From Chloroflexota bacterium (GTDB lineage Bacteria > Chloroflexota > Dehalococcoidia > Lucifugimonadales > Lucifugimonadaceae): 64,000 bases of DNA. The DNA lies in assembly GCA_018650845.1 (NCBI GenBank), contig JABIFF010000002.1, forward strand, positions 62,001-126,000. The letters run 5' to 3'. Position 1 is the stretch's first letter. Every line of letters starts with the position of its first letter. The translations under genes were made by a program, and so were the position numbers. Of this stretch, positions 1-10,317 are shown piece by piece. The notes under the pieces were generated by a model that was not told the origin of the DNA, made no database searches, and was given only the letters and a program-made list of their open reading frames with translations.

Positions 1-2
1 TC

Positions 3-290
3 GCTGATTTAGTGGATAGGTCGCAGCCACCCGGATTCAAGGGCGGCGATGGGCTTGCTGTGGGAGAGAACGGTTATCTCTATTGCGCCGTGGTGGGGCA
101 GGGCGATGTGACCGTGATCGACACAAACGGCGGTCTAGTCGAACGAATCCCGGTTGGTGGCGAGCAGCCTACAAACGTTGCGTTTGGTCCTAAGGGCAGC
201 GGAGATATCTACGTGACAGTCAAAGATACTGGCACGCTAGAACGACATCACGTTGGAGTCGAAGGACTCCCACTGCTGCCTTCCAAATAA
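3..290 (+). CDS. SMP-30/gluconolactonase-like protein, C-terminal fragment
   Basis: The reading frame is already open at the left edge, so this is the C-terminal end (about 95 residues) of a longer gene. The visible part has beta-propeller texture: G-D-G-L-A-V, then Y-L-Y-C-A-V-V-G-Q-G-D-V-T-V-I-D, then P-T-N-V-A-F-G-P. This resembles the last blades of SMP-30/gluconolactonase/LRE-like proteins, which hydrolyse sugar lactones or related esters. The metal ligands would lie mostly outside the window, so activity cannot be judged. It converges on the minus-strand gene at 307. Confidence 0.6.
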   Translation, partial: ADLVDRSQPPGFKGGDGLAVGENGYLYCAVVGQGDVTVIDTNGGLVERIPVGGEQPTNVAFGPKGSGDIYVTVKDTGTLERHHVGVEGLPLLPSK

Positions 291-306
291 TTACGGAACT
301 ACGCAG

Positions 307-906
307 CTACGCTTTGGGGTCGATAGGTTCCGGTTCTTCGAGGTCGGTTGATTCAGCACCTGAACCAGCAATGAACCAGTTAATCGCTGAAGCAGCAGCA
401 TCAGGATTATCTTTCGCAGGGAAGTTGCCACAGTTTTCCGGTTCGATTAGCGTCGAATGACGAAGTGAATCGTGCATGCGAACAGCATTCTCATGGCTTA
501 GAACAGTATTTTGGCGACCCCGCAAAATCAGCGTGGCTATCTCGTGCATTGCGCTGATCTGATCGTCAGCAAGCTCGCCGTCGCAGACGACTAATGAAGA
601 AATCGAGCCTGCCGCCATAGCAACCGTATCGCCAGCAATTCTGATCGCATCGTCACCTTGAGCAATAATCAGAACTGGCTCGCCAATCTCCCAGATAAAC
701 ATAAGTAGCTCAAGCGGAGATGAAACGCGCGGAAGCAACGGCGAGTGCGAGGGACTCAGGTACGAAACGAAATCGTCCCAGTCTCTAGGCGAGCTTTCAG
801 GTGCGAGTATGACGATGGGCTGAGCGTTGTCGCTTCCAGACCAAGAATGTACTTCGAGGTTAGTGCCTGATTGCAATGTCACTGTGACTTCTTCGAAGTC
901 GACCAT
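307..906 (-). CDS. alpha/beta-hydrolase-fold protein without catalytic triad
   Basis: A 199-residue protein with the strand/helix order of a small alpha/beta hydrolase: an IVILAP strand with an oxyanion-type turn, a VLIIAQGDDA elbow, a SSLVVCDG strand, a TLILRGRQN strand and a C-terminal NCGNFP motif. By eye alignment the nucleophile position of the elbow (usually G-x-S-x-G) is Gly. The acid position (usually W-G-x-x-D) is Asn, and the usual GH-F-P histidine is Asn. It is also shorter than typical hydrolases because the cap region is missing. A catalytically dead, binding or scaffolding role is inferred. It is divergent from the gene at 1133. Confidence 0.6.
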   Translation of the reverse strand: MVDFEEVTVTLQSGTNLEVHSWSGSDNAQPIVILAPESSPRDWDDFVSYLSPSHSPLLPRVSSPLELLMFIWEIGEPVLIIAQGDDAIRIAGDTVAMAAGSISSLVVCDGELADDQISAMHEIATLILRGRQNTVLSHENAVRMHDSLRHSTLIEPENCGNFPAKDNPDAAASAINWFIAGSGAESTDLEEPEPIDPKA

Positions 907-1132
907 GTCTTACTCGTTATCAAATCGCTTGAAAGGATCATCGGAAAAATGTTGAAAGGAATACTATCTCGCCGTTTCCAAATCAAGCTACCTAAAACCG
1001 ATGAATACGCCGCTAATGGGTGCGAGTAGGCTCTGGTGTAGGTATATTGGCTCCGCAACCGATAGGCGTTCAGATAGTTTTTTGTGCGCGATGAACATGT
1101 GAACGTATTTTCAGAGATAGAAGGAACCCAAC

Positions 1133-2284
1133 GTGACTACCAAAGACTGGGGAGCGATCTACAAGGAAATGGGCGCCAAGCCTGTTGTGAACGCCACTGG
1201 AAGCGTAACGCTGCTTGGTGGCTCGACACCGGTTGCGGAAGTAAAGGCTGCAATGGACGCAGCCGATTCGGCATACATCCCTCTAATCGAGCTTGAGCAG
1301 GTTGCTGGTGATCATATCGCTGAGATGCTCGGCGTTCCTGCTGCGTACGTTACTTCCGGCGCAGGATCGGCTCTAACGCTAGCTACCGCGGCATTCATGG
1401 CTGGTACAGACGATGACAAGGTTCAGCAGCTTCCCGACACGACGGGTATGCCCAATGAAATTCTTATTCAGAAGCGACAGCGTTACTGGTACGACCGATG
1501 TCTGGAACTTGCCGGTGCCAAGCTAGTCGAAATCGGTGACGAGAATGGCACGACCGAAGAAGATCTTCGAAACGCCATCAATGAGAACACTGCCGCTGTT
1601 CACTATGTTGTTTACGAACAGAAGCCAACCGATCCAAATGTCCTAACTCTCGAAAAAGTCATTGAGATCACGCACGAAATGGGCAAGCCGGTATCGGTCG
1701 ATGCTGCGGGGCAGGTCTACCCGCTTGAGAATTTCGGTAAGTACGTGAAGATGGGCGCTGACTTCCAGTGCATCGCCGCCAAGTACATGGGCGCACCTCA
1801 CTCCACCGGATTCGCTCTAGGTACTAAAGAAGTGATCGACGCTATTAGTCGTCATTCGTTCGTTGGTTACGAAGGCCGACGCATTCGTGGAATTGGCCGA
1901 CCACAGAAGATAGACCGTCAGGAAATCATGGGTGTGGTCGCTGCTGTGAAGCGGTGGCTAACACTGAACCACGAAGATCGTTTGTCTTTCGCAGAATCTC
2001 AGTCGCAAGCTATTTTGAAGCCGCTCAAAGGCATCCCTGGGGTTCGAGCAGAACTCAACACGAACATCATGGGACACCAGCCATTTGGAGCTATCGTGTC
2101 TCTTGATCCAGACATTGTCGGCTTTACCAACGATGATCTGGTCGAAAAACTTCGCGATGGCGACCCTTCGATTTGGGCTCGAGTTTCGCTCGATGCTCCA
2201 CAGCTCGAATTGCACGTATTTGGAATGGGTGAAGGCGAGCCTGAGCTCGTTGGGAACGCAATTGCAGCCCTCGTAAAGGGATAA
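1133..2284 (+). CDS. SelA/DgaE-like PLP-dependent enzyme
   Basis: A 383-residue fold-type I PLP enzyme related to selenocysteine synthase and D-glucosaminate-6-phosphate ammonia-lyase. The family N-terminal motif K-P-V-V-N-A-T-G is present at residues 17-24, followed by T-S-G-A-G-S-A for phosphate binding. S-V-D-A-A-G-Q (PLP-ring Asp) and C-I-A-A-K-Y-M-G-A-P (Schiff-base Lys) follow. It lacks the N-terminal domain of true SelA, which is encoded separately at 50534, so a metabolic lyase or racemase role is more likely than selenium transfer. The start is GTG with AGAAGGA 6-7 nt upstream. A strong hairpin terminator follows, and an oxidoreductase gene comes next on the same strand. Confidence 0.8.
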   Translation: MTTKDWGAIYKEMGAKPVVNATGSVTLLGGSTPVAEVKAAMDAADSAYIPLIELEQVAGDHIAEMLGVPAAYVTSGAGSALTLATAAFMAGTDDDKVQQLPDTTGMPNEILIQKRQRYWYDRCLELAGAKLVEIGDENGTTEEDLRNAINENTAAVHYVVYEQKPTDPNVLTLEKVIEITHEMGKPVSVDAAGQVYPLENFGKYVKMGADFQCIAAKYMGAPHSTGFALGTKEVIDAISRHSFVGYEGRRIRGIGRPQKIDRQEIMGVVAAVKRWLTLNHEDRLSFAESQSQAILKPLKGIPGVRAELNTNIMGHQPFGAIVSLDPDIVGFTNDDLVEKLRDGDPSIWARVSLDAPQLELHVFGMGEGEPELVGNAIAALVKG

Positions 2285-2321
2285 CAAGCGCAAAACGCTT
2301 ATCCATTCAGAATTGCAAATT

Positions 2322-2357
2322 AGAAACGCCCAGCCGGTAAAACGACTGGGCGTTTCT
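2322..2357. terminator. 12-bp stem hairpin terminator
   Basis: The arms AGAAACGCCCAG (2322-2333) and CTGGGCGTTTCT (2346-2357) are perfectly complementary around a 12-nt loop. A-rich and T-rich ends make it plausible in either direction. It separates the SelA-like gene from the following dehydrogenase. Confidence 0.7.
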
Positions 2358-2428
2358 GTATGTTCGAAGTGACAATACATCTGGCAAGCATCAGACTGTA
2401 TGTCATAAGAATTTTCAGGAGATATGTA

Positions 2429-3304
2429 TTGACGGTTGAGACTGTTGGCGTGATGAGTCCCGGTGACATGGGCAGCGGTGTCGGTGGAGTGCTGAAAAAG
2501 AACGGCCTACGGGTGATTACTGCACTCGATGGTCGCAGCGATGCTTCTAAGCAGCGCGCTTCTGAGCAAGGCTTTGATGATGTAGGTTCACTCGATGAAC
2601 TCGTTCGCCAAAGTGATCTAATTCTCTCGATTCTCGTGCCGTCCGAAGCGTTGTCATTTGCTCAGGATGTAGCCGAGGCGATAGTACGGACAGACTCGCA
2701 AGTAACTGTTGCCGATTGCAATGCTGTTTCTCCGGCCACTGGAAAAGAGATTGGCGAAGTTATCACCGCAGCTGGCGGTAAATTTATCGACGCTGGAATT
2801 ATTGGTGGATCTCCCCGCAGTGGCGCAACGCCACGTTTCTATGCATCGGGTGAACATGCACCGATCTTAGGTGAGCTCGATGGAAAAGGTATCGAGGTTC
2901 CCGTGATGTCGGGTCCTATCGGGCAGGCATCGGGTCTGAAGATGGTTTACGCAGCTCTCACCAAAGGCACCGCTGCTTTGTACGCATCGACGCTGATGAC
3001 TGCAAAATCACTTGGGTTGTATGAAGAACTGATTGAAGAAATGGAACTCAGCCAGGCTGGAACTCTTGCTGCAATGGATCGAGTGAAAACAGTCTCAGCG
3101 CAGGCTTTCCGTTGGATCGGCGAGATGGAAGAAATCGCCGCTACGTTCGCCGATGCTGGAACGAGCCCGGCAACACACACGGGCGCTGCTGAAACGTTCC
3201 AGAAGATAGCTGATTCTTCTATAGGGCACGAACGAGTCGACTCAGTCGACACGTCACGGTCTCTGGAAGATTCGATCGCCGCAATGCTTAAACGGGCCGA
3301 CTAG
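2429..3304 (+). CDS. NAD(P)-dependent 3-hydroxyisobutyrate dehydrogenase-like oxidoreductase
   Basis: A 291-residue member of the 6-phosphogluconate/3-hydroxyisobutyrate dehydrogenase superfamily. The N-terminal Rossmann motif reads V-G-V-M-S-P-G-D-M-G-S-G. The substrate motif region F-I-D-A-G-I-I-G-G-S-P and the G-x-x-x-G-x-K catalytic helix (SGLKMVYAALTKG, with the family Lys) are visible. The C-terminal half resembles the DUF1932 helical domain of this family. The TTG at 2429 is chosen as start because AGGAG (2417-2421) lies 7 nt upstream and the Rossmann strand begins immediately. The frame is open further upstream to 2360, but that part overlaps the terminator and looks non-coding. Confidence 0.8.
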   Translation: MTVETVGVMSPGDMGSGVGGVLKKNGLRVITALDGRSDASKQRASEQGFDDVGSLDELVRQSDLILSILVPSEALSFAQDVAEAIVRTDSQVTVADCNAVSPATGKEIGEVITAAGGKFIDAGIIGGSPRSGATPRFYASGEHAPILGELDGKGIEVPVMSGPIGQASGLKMVYAALTKGTAALYASTLMTAKSLGLYEELIEEMELSQAGTLAAMDRVKTVSAQAFRWIGEMEEIAATFADAGTSPATHTGAAETFQKIADSSIGHERVDSVDTSRSLEDSIAAMLKRAD

Positions 3305-3313
3305 GAGATCTCA

Positions 3314-4033
3314 TTGACGCCTCGCAAACTTGCACTTTCAATATTTTTCGCATCGGTTGCTATAAACGCAATTCTGGGAATAATCGCGCTTCTCGTCGGA
3401 GACTTTGGAGACATTCAGGGCAAAATCCTGATGACCTCGCTGAGCGTTTCGGCTGCGAGCGTTATGTCGCTAGCAATGTTCCCGGCTAGAGAGCGCGGAT
3501 TGCTTGGCATCATCCCAGATGCCGGAGTGGCGTTATCTGTTGCCGGATTCGGGCTACTCGTGATCCTCGTGTGGACCGAGTTCCGCGAGGATTCGTTTGC
3601 ACGGATCGTAGGTTCGACACTGACGTTCGCTGTCACAGCGGGCTACGCATCACTGATAGCACTGGCGACCGTTCGCCCCAAGTTCGATATCGTCGTCCGG
3701 GCTGCTTATGTGCTCGCAGCTGTGCTTTCTCTGTTCATCGTGTTCGCCATATGGGGCGAGCCATCAGAAAAATATTGGCTACGCATCATGGGCGTAATTT
3801 CGATCCTGTTAGCGGCAGCTACGGTTTCGATTCCGGTGCTACATCGACTCAGCCGTGCGGAAGAAGATGAGCTCGATGAATTGGCGGTCGAGTTGGAATA
3901 CGAGCACATCTACATGGATCGTGTGCCAACGATCTGCCTGAACTGTGGAGCGCCGGGGATTTCTCTAGCGGAAGATCAGACTTACGAATGCGAGACGTGC
4001 GAAGCGCGATTCAGGGTGGAAATTCCTGCGTAG
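3314..4033 (+). CDS. integral membrane protein with C-terminal zinc ribbon
   Basis: A 239-residue protein of unknown function. About six hydrophobic segments span residues 5-185. A charged linker rich in Glu/Asp follows, then a small cytosolic zinc ribbon with two Cys pairs, C-L-N-C-G and C-E-T-C. The TTG start is supported by AGGAG about 7 nt upstream. It begins 9 nt after the dehydrogenase stop, so the two are probably cotranscribed. The zinc ribbon suggests protein or nucleic-acid contact, but nothing identifies the partner. Confidence 0.75.
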   Translation: MTPRKLALSIFFASVAINAILGIIALLVGDFGDIQGKILMTSLSVSAASVMSLAMFPARERGLLGIIPDAGVALSVAGFGLLVILVWTEFREDSFARIVGSTLTFAVTAGYASLIALATVRPKFDIVVRAAYVLAAVLSLFIVFAIWGEPSEKYWLRIMGVISILLAAATVSIPVLHRLSRAEEDELDELAVELEYEHIYMDRVPTICLNCGAPGISLAEDQTYECETCEARFRVEIPA

Positions 4034-4072
4034 CTGGCGGCTAGTTCGTGAACTACCGCCCTCGCTACCGAA

Positions 4073-4888
4073 CTACGACTTGTTAGCTTCGATCTGAGCT
4101 TTCAGCGCGTCAGATATCGCACTGAATTCGCTACCTGCAAGATCAGACTCCAAAGCTGCTGGCTTCTGTGAGTTGGTGTAATCGGCGCTCATTGTTAGTG
4201 CTCCGAGGAATGGAATATCCATTTCCTCAGCTAGAGCCTTACCGCCACCCGTTCCGAAAACGCCGCCAGAAAGATTTTCGACAACGCCGAATACTTTCAG
4301 ATTCATTTTTTTGATCATATTGATCGAACGCTTAGCGTCGAGAACTGCAAGCTCGTGTGGAGTTGTGACGATCACAAAGCCGTCTAAGTTGAGCGTTTGC
4401 ATAACCGTTAGGGGAGCATCGGAAGTTCCCGGGGGAAGATCGACGATCATGTAGTCGGGGTCGCCCCACTCGGTTGAGTGAAGGAACTGATTGATGGCAT
4501 TGTGGATCATTGGTCCACGCCAAACGATCGCTTCGTCTTCGTTGTCCTGGAAGAAAGCCATCGACATCACCTTCACACCGAAGCGTGATGGCGGAACGAG
4601 TTTTTCGCCGTTCTGGATAGGGCCTTCTGTAATTCGCAAAACACGAGTTACGTTAGGACAATCGATGTCGCAATCGAAAAGCGAAACAGCGTTTTCCTCA
4701 GCAGCCAGTGTGACCGCTAGGTTAGTTGCAACAGTCGTTTTGCCGACTCCACCCTTACCCGAGTAGACACCGACCCGTACGCCAATGCCTTCGAGAGATT
4801 CGGAAACCTTTCGGCGTTCCTGAAAGTTCGCTCGAACCTGAGCGAGACGGGCTTCTTCTTGTGGGGTCAGTTTTCGAGGTGACGACAT
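4073..4888 (-). CDS. mrp: Mrp/ApbC-type Fe-S cluster carrier ATPase
   Basis: A P-loop NTPase of the Mrp/NBP35 family that carries or inserts Fe-S clusters. The deviant Walker A Y-S-G-K-G-G-V-G-K-T-T, Walker B-like D-Y-M-I-V-D-L-P-P-G-T-S-D and L-F-D-C-D-I-D are all present. The usual C-P-x-C cluster-binding motif after V-E-N-[ML]-S is missing: the protein goes directly from VVENLSGG to VFGTGGG. The ATG at 4888 begins MSSPRKL. An in-frame TTG at 4933 would add 15 residues, and neither has a clear ribosome site. It lies directly downstream of the SufT-like gene, an arrangement common for Fe-S assembly. Confidence 0.9.
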   Translation of the reverse strand: MSSPRKLTPQEEARLAQVRANFQERRKVSESLEGIGVRVGVYSGKGGVGKTTVATNLAVTLAAEENAVSLFDCDIDCPNVTRVLRITEGPIQNGEKLVPPSRFGVKVMSMAFFQDNEDEAIVWRGPMIHNAINQFLHSTEWGDPDYMIVDLPPGTSDAPLTVMQTLNLDGFVIVTTPHELAVLDAKRSINMIKKMNLKVFGVVENLSGGVFGTGGGKALAEEMDIPFLGALTMSADYTNSQKPAALESDLAGSEFSAISDALKAQIEANKS

Positions 4889-4959
4889 ATTTTTAGGCTG
4901 CTGGAACTTTTGGTAGCGGCGTTGAGCCGCCAATAGTAACTATGAAATATAGAAGTTGA

Positions 4960-5274
4960 TTAGTCGATACCGAGAAGGCGCTTGCCATCTTCGGTAATCA
5001 TGTCGGGAGTCCACGGCGGGTCGAACACAACGTCAACCTGAACGTCTTCCACATCGTCGATCTCAGCAATACGCCATTCGGCCTGCTGGGCGATGTAAGG
5101 GCCCATGCCGCAACCGGGAGCCGTGAGTGTCATCTCGACATGCACATCGCCGTCAGCGACTTCTACGGTGTAGATGAGCCCGAGGTCGACAACGTTGACC
5201 GGAATTTCCGGGTCGTAAACGTCTCGCAGCGCCTCGATAACAGTTCCTGATTCTAGTAATTCAGCTTCGGCCAT
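4960..5274 (-). CDS. MIP18/SufT-family (DUF59) Fe-S assembly protein
   Basis: A 104-residue DUF59 protein. It carries the family hallmark V-Y-D-P-E-I-P-V-N-V-V-D-L-G-L-I-Y near the N terminus and the T-A-P-G-C-G-M-G motif with the conserved Cys. The end reads V-F-D-P-P-W-T-P-D-M-I, as in SufT/PaaD-like proteins that help mature Fe-S proteins. It is followed, in the direction of transcription, by mrp, so the two form a small Fe-S maturation operon. Confidence 0.9.
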   Translation of the reverse strand: MAEAELLESGTVIEALRDVYDPEIPVNVVDLGLIYTVEVADGDVHVEMTLTAPGCGMGPYIAQQAEWRIAEIDDVEDVQVDVVFDPPWTPDMITEDGKRLLGID

Positions 5275-5414
5275 GTCGTCTCCGTGAACCGCTTCGAATC
5301 GTCTGTATGACGAATTATGCGGTCACCAATTCAAGTTCAAAAAGAAGATTCCATTAGTCTACCAGAGAGGTAAGGAATTGTTGCCTAATCTTTGCATGAG
5401 GAGATCAGGAATAT

Positions 5415-7505
<2,091 letters not shown>

Positions 7506-7584
7506 GGATGAATTCTACCGCGTGGATGAGGCAGGTTAAACGCTGAATGTCAGTCGTTGCCGAAACCTGCAGTTCGTCGCTCAG

Positions 7585-8235
7585 CTAGACCTCTTCCCAA
7601 TCACGAGGAATCTGCGGTAGCTTCCAGTTCGGGTCAGGCCGCCAAGTACCCCAAACACTATTGAACGGCTTGCGGTTTTCGGCAATTATCTGGAGCGCCT
7701 GAGCTGCAGCATCCCAAACGTTTTGTGCCTCTAGTTCCGAAAATATTCCAGCGTCGATTGCTTCTTGGAACTCATCTTCATCTTTGTATCGCCACGTCTT
7801 ACGATCGGGCTGCACGACAACGTCGAGGAACATGTCCCACGTATCGAAGCCAAGATGAGTCCGCTTGTAGGGTGCGTCGATGTTGATGTACCAACCCCGC
7901 ACCCCTGTCATTTCCGGTTCAAAGAAGACCCAAAGCGACCACATTGATCGAGGATTCTTAAGGCGTAGCGTTCCTGACGTATGCCAGTTTCTGGGCGCCA
8001 TGGTCCATTCTTTTGCCGCCATCGTTTCAGCGCTCAAATGCCCTTTCCCGCCATCGTTGGCTGCATTGGCGTCTGTGACTCCGTTAAGGATCGGAGTATC
8101 CATCGGGAGCCATGTGACGACCAATTCTGGTGTGTCGGTGACTACTATCGATGGGAATACCGTTTGCACGCGACCTTGGAACACGTTACGAAGCGTAATG
8201 TGATCGCCCGGCTCGAACCTTGTCGGCGGAATCAT
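7585..8235 (-). CDS. DUF402 family protein
   Basis: A 216-residue protein matching the DUF402 (FomD/NtdP-like) pattern: S-L-W-V-F-F, G-W-Y-I-N-I-D-A-P-Y-K-R, T-W-D-M-F-L-D-V-V-V and Y-K-D-E-D-E-F. The acidic residues in that core bind divalent metals in characterised relatives, which hydrolyse nucleotide phosphates or nucleotidyl-phosphonates. The substrate here is unknown. It lies 79 nt downstream of the uvrB start on the same strand and has its own T-rich leader. Confidence 0.75.
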   Translation of the reverse strand: MIPPTRFEPGDHITLRNVFQGRVQTVFPSIVVTDTPELVVTWLPMDTPILNGVTDANAANDGGKGHLSAETMAAKEWTMAPRNWHTSGTLRLKNPRSMWSLWVFFEPEMTGVRGWYINIDAPYKRTHLGFDTWDMFLDVVVQPDRKTWRYKDEDEFQEAIDAGIFSELEAQNVWDAAAQALQIIAENRKPFNSVWGTWRPDPNWKLPQIPRDWEEV

Positions 8236-8358
8236 GACTTTCCAATCATTTTTGCTTGCCGCTTTTTACTTGCCGCTTTTTTTACTCGAATGACCATTGG
8301 CGCATTATGCCTGTTGTGACAGTATTCGCACCTGCACAAAATTTAGCGGAGTTTAGAG

Positions 8359-9324
8359 ATGGCGAACTTGAAAGTTGTAATCGGAACCGACCACGTGGGC
8401 ACGCACTATGCTGACGAATTGATCGATTCGTTCCCTGAGATAGATTTCGTAGTTGCGTACGATCCTGCCGATCACGCCGAAGTGATTCGTGATGCCGACG
8501 CTTTCTTCGGTTGGCCAAGCGGCGATGCTTTCGCCGCAGCTGAACAACTGAAATGGATCGCATGTCCGGGCATGGGAATCGACAAGATAGTCGCCTACCA
8601 AAACATCGTCGACTCCGACGTTCCTATTACCAACGCCCCCGGCACTCACGTTACTTCGATGGGCGATCACGTTATTGGTGCGATGATCGGGCTAACTCAC
8701 CGTTTCCAAGAGGCTTTTGTAGATCGCCAGAACAAGACTTGGGATACAGAGAAATACGCTTCACGGATTACCGAGATTACCGGCACTAACGTGGGCATAT
8801 TTGGTCTGGGTGCGATTGGTCGAGCGGTGGCTGATCGGGTATCTGCTTTTGGCACGACTACTTACGCAATCGACCCTGCACCTTCCAACGTTCCAGCAAG
8901 TATCAAAGAGTGCTGGGATTTGGATCAGCTGGACGATCTGGCGAAGGTTTCTGATTTCTTAGTTATTGCAGCACCGGTTCTCGATACGACTCGGAATTCA
9001 ATCGATGCTCGACGAATCGCCATGATGCCAAAGGGCAGCTACATCATTGTCATTTCACGTGGCGAGATCGTCGATGAAGACGCACTGTGCGATGCGCTGG
9101 AATCGGGTCATTTGGCAGGCGCAGCGCTTGATGCGACAGCTGTTGAACCGCTGGCGGCAGATTCTCGATTGTGGACTCTAGACAATGTGATTCTGACACC
9201 GCACTCTTCGGCCCTGACTCCTGAGCTATACGAAATGCGGCGACAGGCGTTTACTGCGAACTTGAAGCGGTTTGCTGCTGGTGAAGAGCTCGACAACATC
9301 TGCAATAAGACTGCAGGGTTCTAG
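8359..9324 (+). CDS. D-2-hydroxyacid dehydrogenase (NAD)
   Basis: A 321-residue member of the D-isomer-specific 2-hydroxyacid dehydrogenase family, which interconverts 2-oxo acids and D-2-hydroxy acids. The NAD motif V-G-I-F-G-L-G-A-I-G is at about residue 145. The catalytic set is recognisable: Arg in I-S-R-G-E-I-V-D-E-D-A-L, Glu in A-V-E-P-L and His in L-T-P-H-S-S. The substrate cannot be told from sequence. It is divergent from the DUF402 gene, with a T-rich 120-nt spacer. Confidence 0.9.
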   Translation: MANLKVVIGTDHVGTHYADELIDSFPEIDFVVAYDPADHAEVIRDADAFFGWPSGDAFAAAEQLKWIACPGMGIDKIVAYQNIVDSDVPITNAPGTHVTSMGDHVIGAMIGLTHRFQEAFVDRQNKTWDTEKYASRITEITGTNVGIFGLGAIGRAVADRVSAFGTTTYAIDPAPSNVPASIKECWDLDQLDDLAKVSDFLVIAAPVLDTTRNSIDARRIAMMPKGSYIIVISRGEIVDEDALCDALESGHLAGAALDATAVEPLAADSRLWTLDNVILTPHSSALTPELYEMRRQAFTANLKRFAAGEELDNICNKTAGF

Positions 9325-9360
9325 AGAGTCGGGATTGTTGGACTGGGATTAAAGTAAAGG

Positions 9361-9525
9361 TTCCGGTACTCGACTTCTCGACCGCAGCAAAGCGGAGTGG
9401 AGAGACCTCGCGGAAAACGGCTCCCTGAGGTTGCTTTCAGATTTTGTTCTTAGTCGGTCGTTGTGTGACGCGAGATCCCTCGACTTCGAGGACTTCGCTC
9501 GGGAAATTGGATTGACCAAGTCGTT
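9361..9525. repeat. intergenic imperfect inverted-repeat element, copy 1
   Basis: The gap between the dehydrogenase and the methyltransferase holds two imperfectly complementary arms: about 9375-9412 (CGACCGCAGC..AGCGGAG) and 9469-9507 (CCTCGACTTC..CGCTCGGGAA). The right arm and overall plan recur at 12625-12737. The end GACCAAGTCGTT (9514-9525) recurs in the element at 57.8-58.3 kb. No gene is visible here. Confidence 0.6.
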
Positions 9526-9528
9526 GAT

Positions 9529-10302
9529 CTAACCCGAATGCCTAGCCAACACGACGATTTCATCGCTTTCTTCGTCGAGATCCCCACCTTCGAAATCGCC
9601 CCACATCTCGATCACCTGTAGACCCACTCGTTCGCACATAGTGATCACTTGCTCGGGATACAAAAATCGAACTACCACGTTAAGTTCCTGCCTACGCAGA
9701 ACCTCACCCGTGGGGCCGAGTTCCTCAGCAATCTGCGTGCCGTGATTCAACTGTGAATCGAGGTCGAAATGATTCTTCGCCGTGAGGACGTAACGACCGC
9801 CATCTGGCTTATCGACCACTTCCAAGAGGAATTCTTCGTCGGGATCATCGGCAAGCATTTCCGGGTCGGGATAGAACAGGTTGAACGCCATCGTTCCATC
9901 GTCTTCAAGATGCTGCACAGCTCGACAGAGTGTCTCGATCTGCTCTTCTTCAGTAGTCGCAAGCAGGAGCGTTCGCGCCGGAATCGTGACAACTGGAAAT
10001 TTTCGCTTTAAGTCAAAATCTCGCATATCGGCCTGAATAAGTTTCAAGCTGCCATCAAGCGGGGCGACGTCTAACGCCCGTTGCTGCGCAACCTTGAGCA
10101 TCGGCTCAAAAAGATCGATACCCACGATCTCCATGCCTTCTTTAGCTAGTGGCAGTGCGATGCGCCCTGTGCCCACACCGATCTCCAAAATCGGCCCACC
10201 GGAAGCACTGCAAAGACCGTGATAGAAATCTAGATCACCCGGGTCGGCGGCAGCATAGAAGATGTCGTACCACTCGGCCCACGCCACATAATCCATCGTC
10301 AT
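9529..10302 (-). CDS. class I SAM-dependent methyltransferase
   Basis: A 257-residue Rossmann-fold methyltransferase. Motif I is I-L-E-I-G-V-G-T-G-R-I-A-L, the acidic residue of motif II is in I-V-G-I-D-L-F-E-P-M-L, and motif III is L-I-Q-A-D-M-R-D-F-D. The N-terminal D-Y-V-A-W-A-E-W-Y-D-I-F-Y and the second-half R-F-L-Y-P-E-Q-V segment resemble small-molecule methyltransferases rather than RNA or DNA enzymes. The acceptor is unknown. It follows the aldolase gene by 15 nt on the same strand, so the two are probably cotranscribed. Confidence 0.85.
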   Translation of the reverse strand: MTMDYVAWAEWYDIFYAAADPGDLDFYHGLCSASGGPILEIGVGTGRIALPLAKEGMEIVGIDLFEPMLKVAQQRALDVAPLDGSLKLIQADMRDFDLKRKFPVVTIPARTLLLATTEEEQIETLCRAVQHLEDDGTMAFNLFYPDPEMLADDPDEEFLLEVVDKPDGGRYVLTAKNHFDLDSQLNHGTQIAEELGPTGEVLRRQELNVVVRFLYPEQVITMCERVGLQVIEMWGDFEGGDLDEESDEIVVLARHSG

Positions 10303-10317
10303 TAGGTTCAGTGTTCC

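Noticed and set aside
1084-1296. Short open frame before the SelA-like gene
   Set aside because: It overlaps the well-supported gene at 1133 in another frame and has no family features.
1958-2380. Minus-strand frame over the end of the SelA-like gene
   Set aside because: It is antisense to a clear enzyme domain and spans a terminator; no homologous pattern is seen.
2360-2428. Upstream extension of the dehydrogenase to 2360
   Set aside because: It begins just after the terminator stem, has no ribosome site, and gives residues unlike the family, while TTG 2429 fits.
8254-8286. Direct repeat of CTTGCCGCTTTTT between two divergent genes
   Set aside because: Only two short T-rich copies, not enough to call a defined element. 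It may be promoter or leader sequence.
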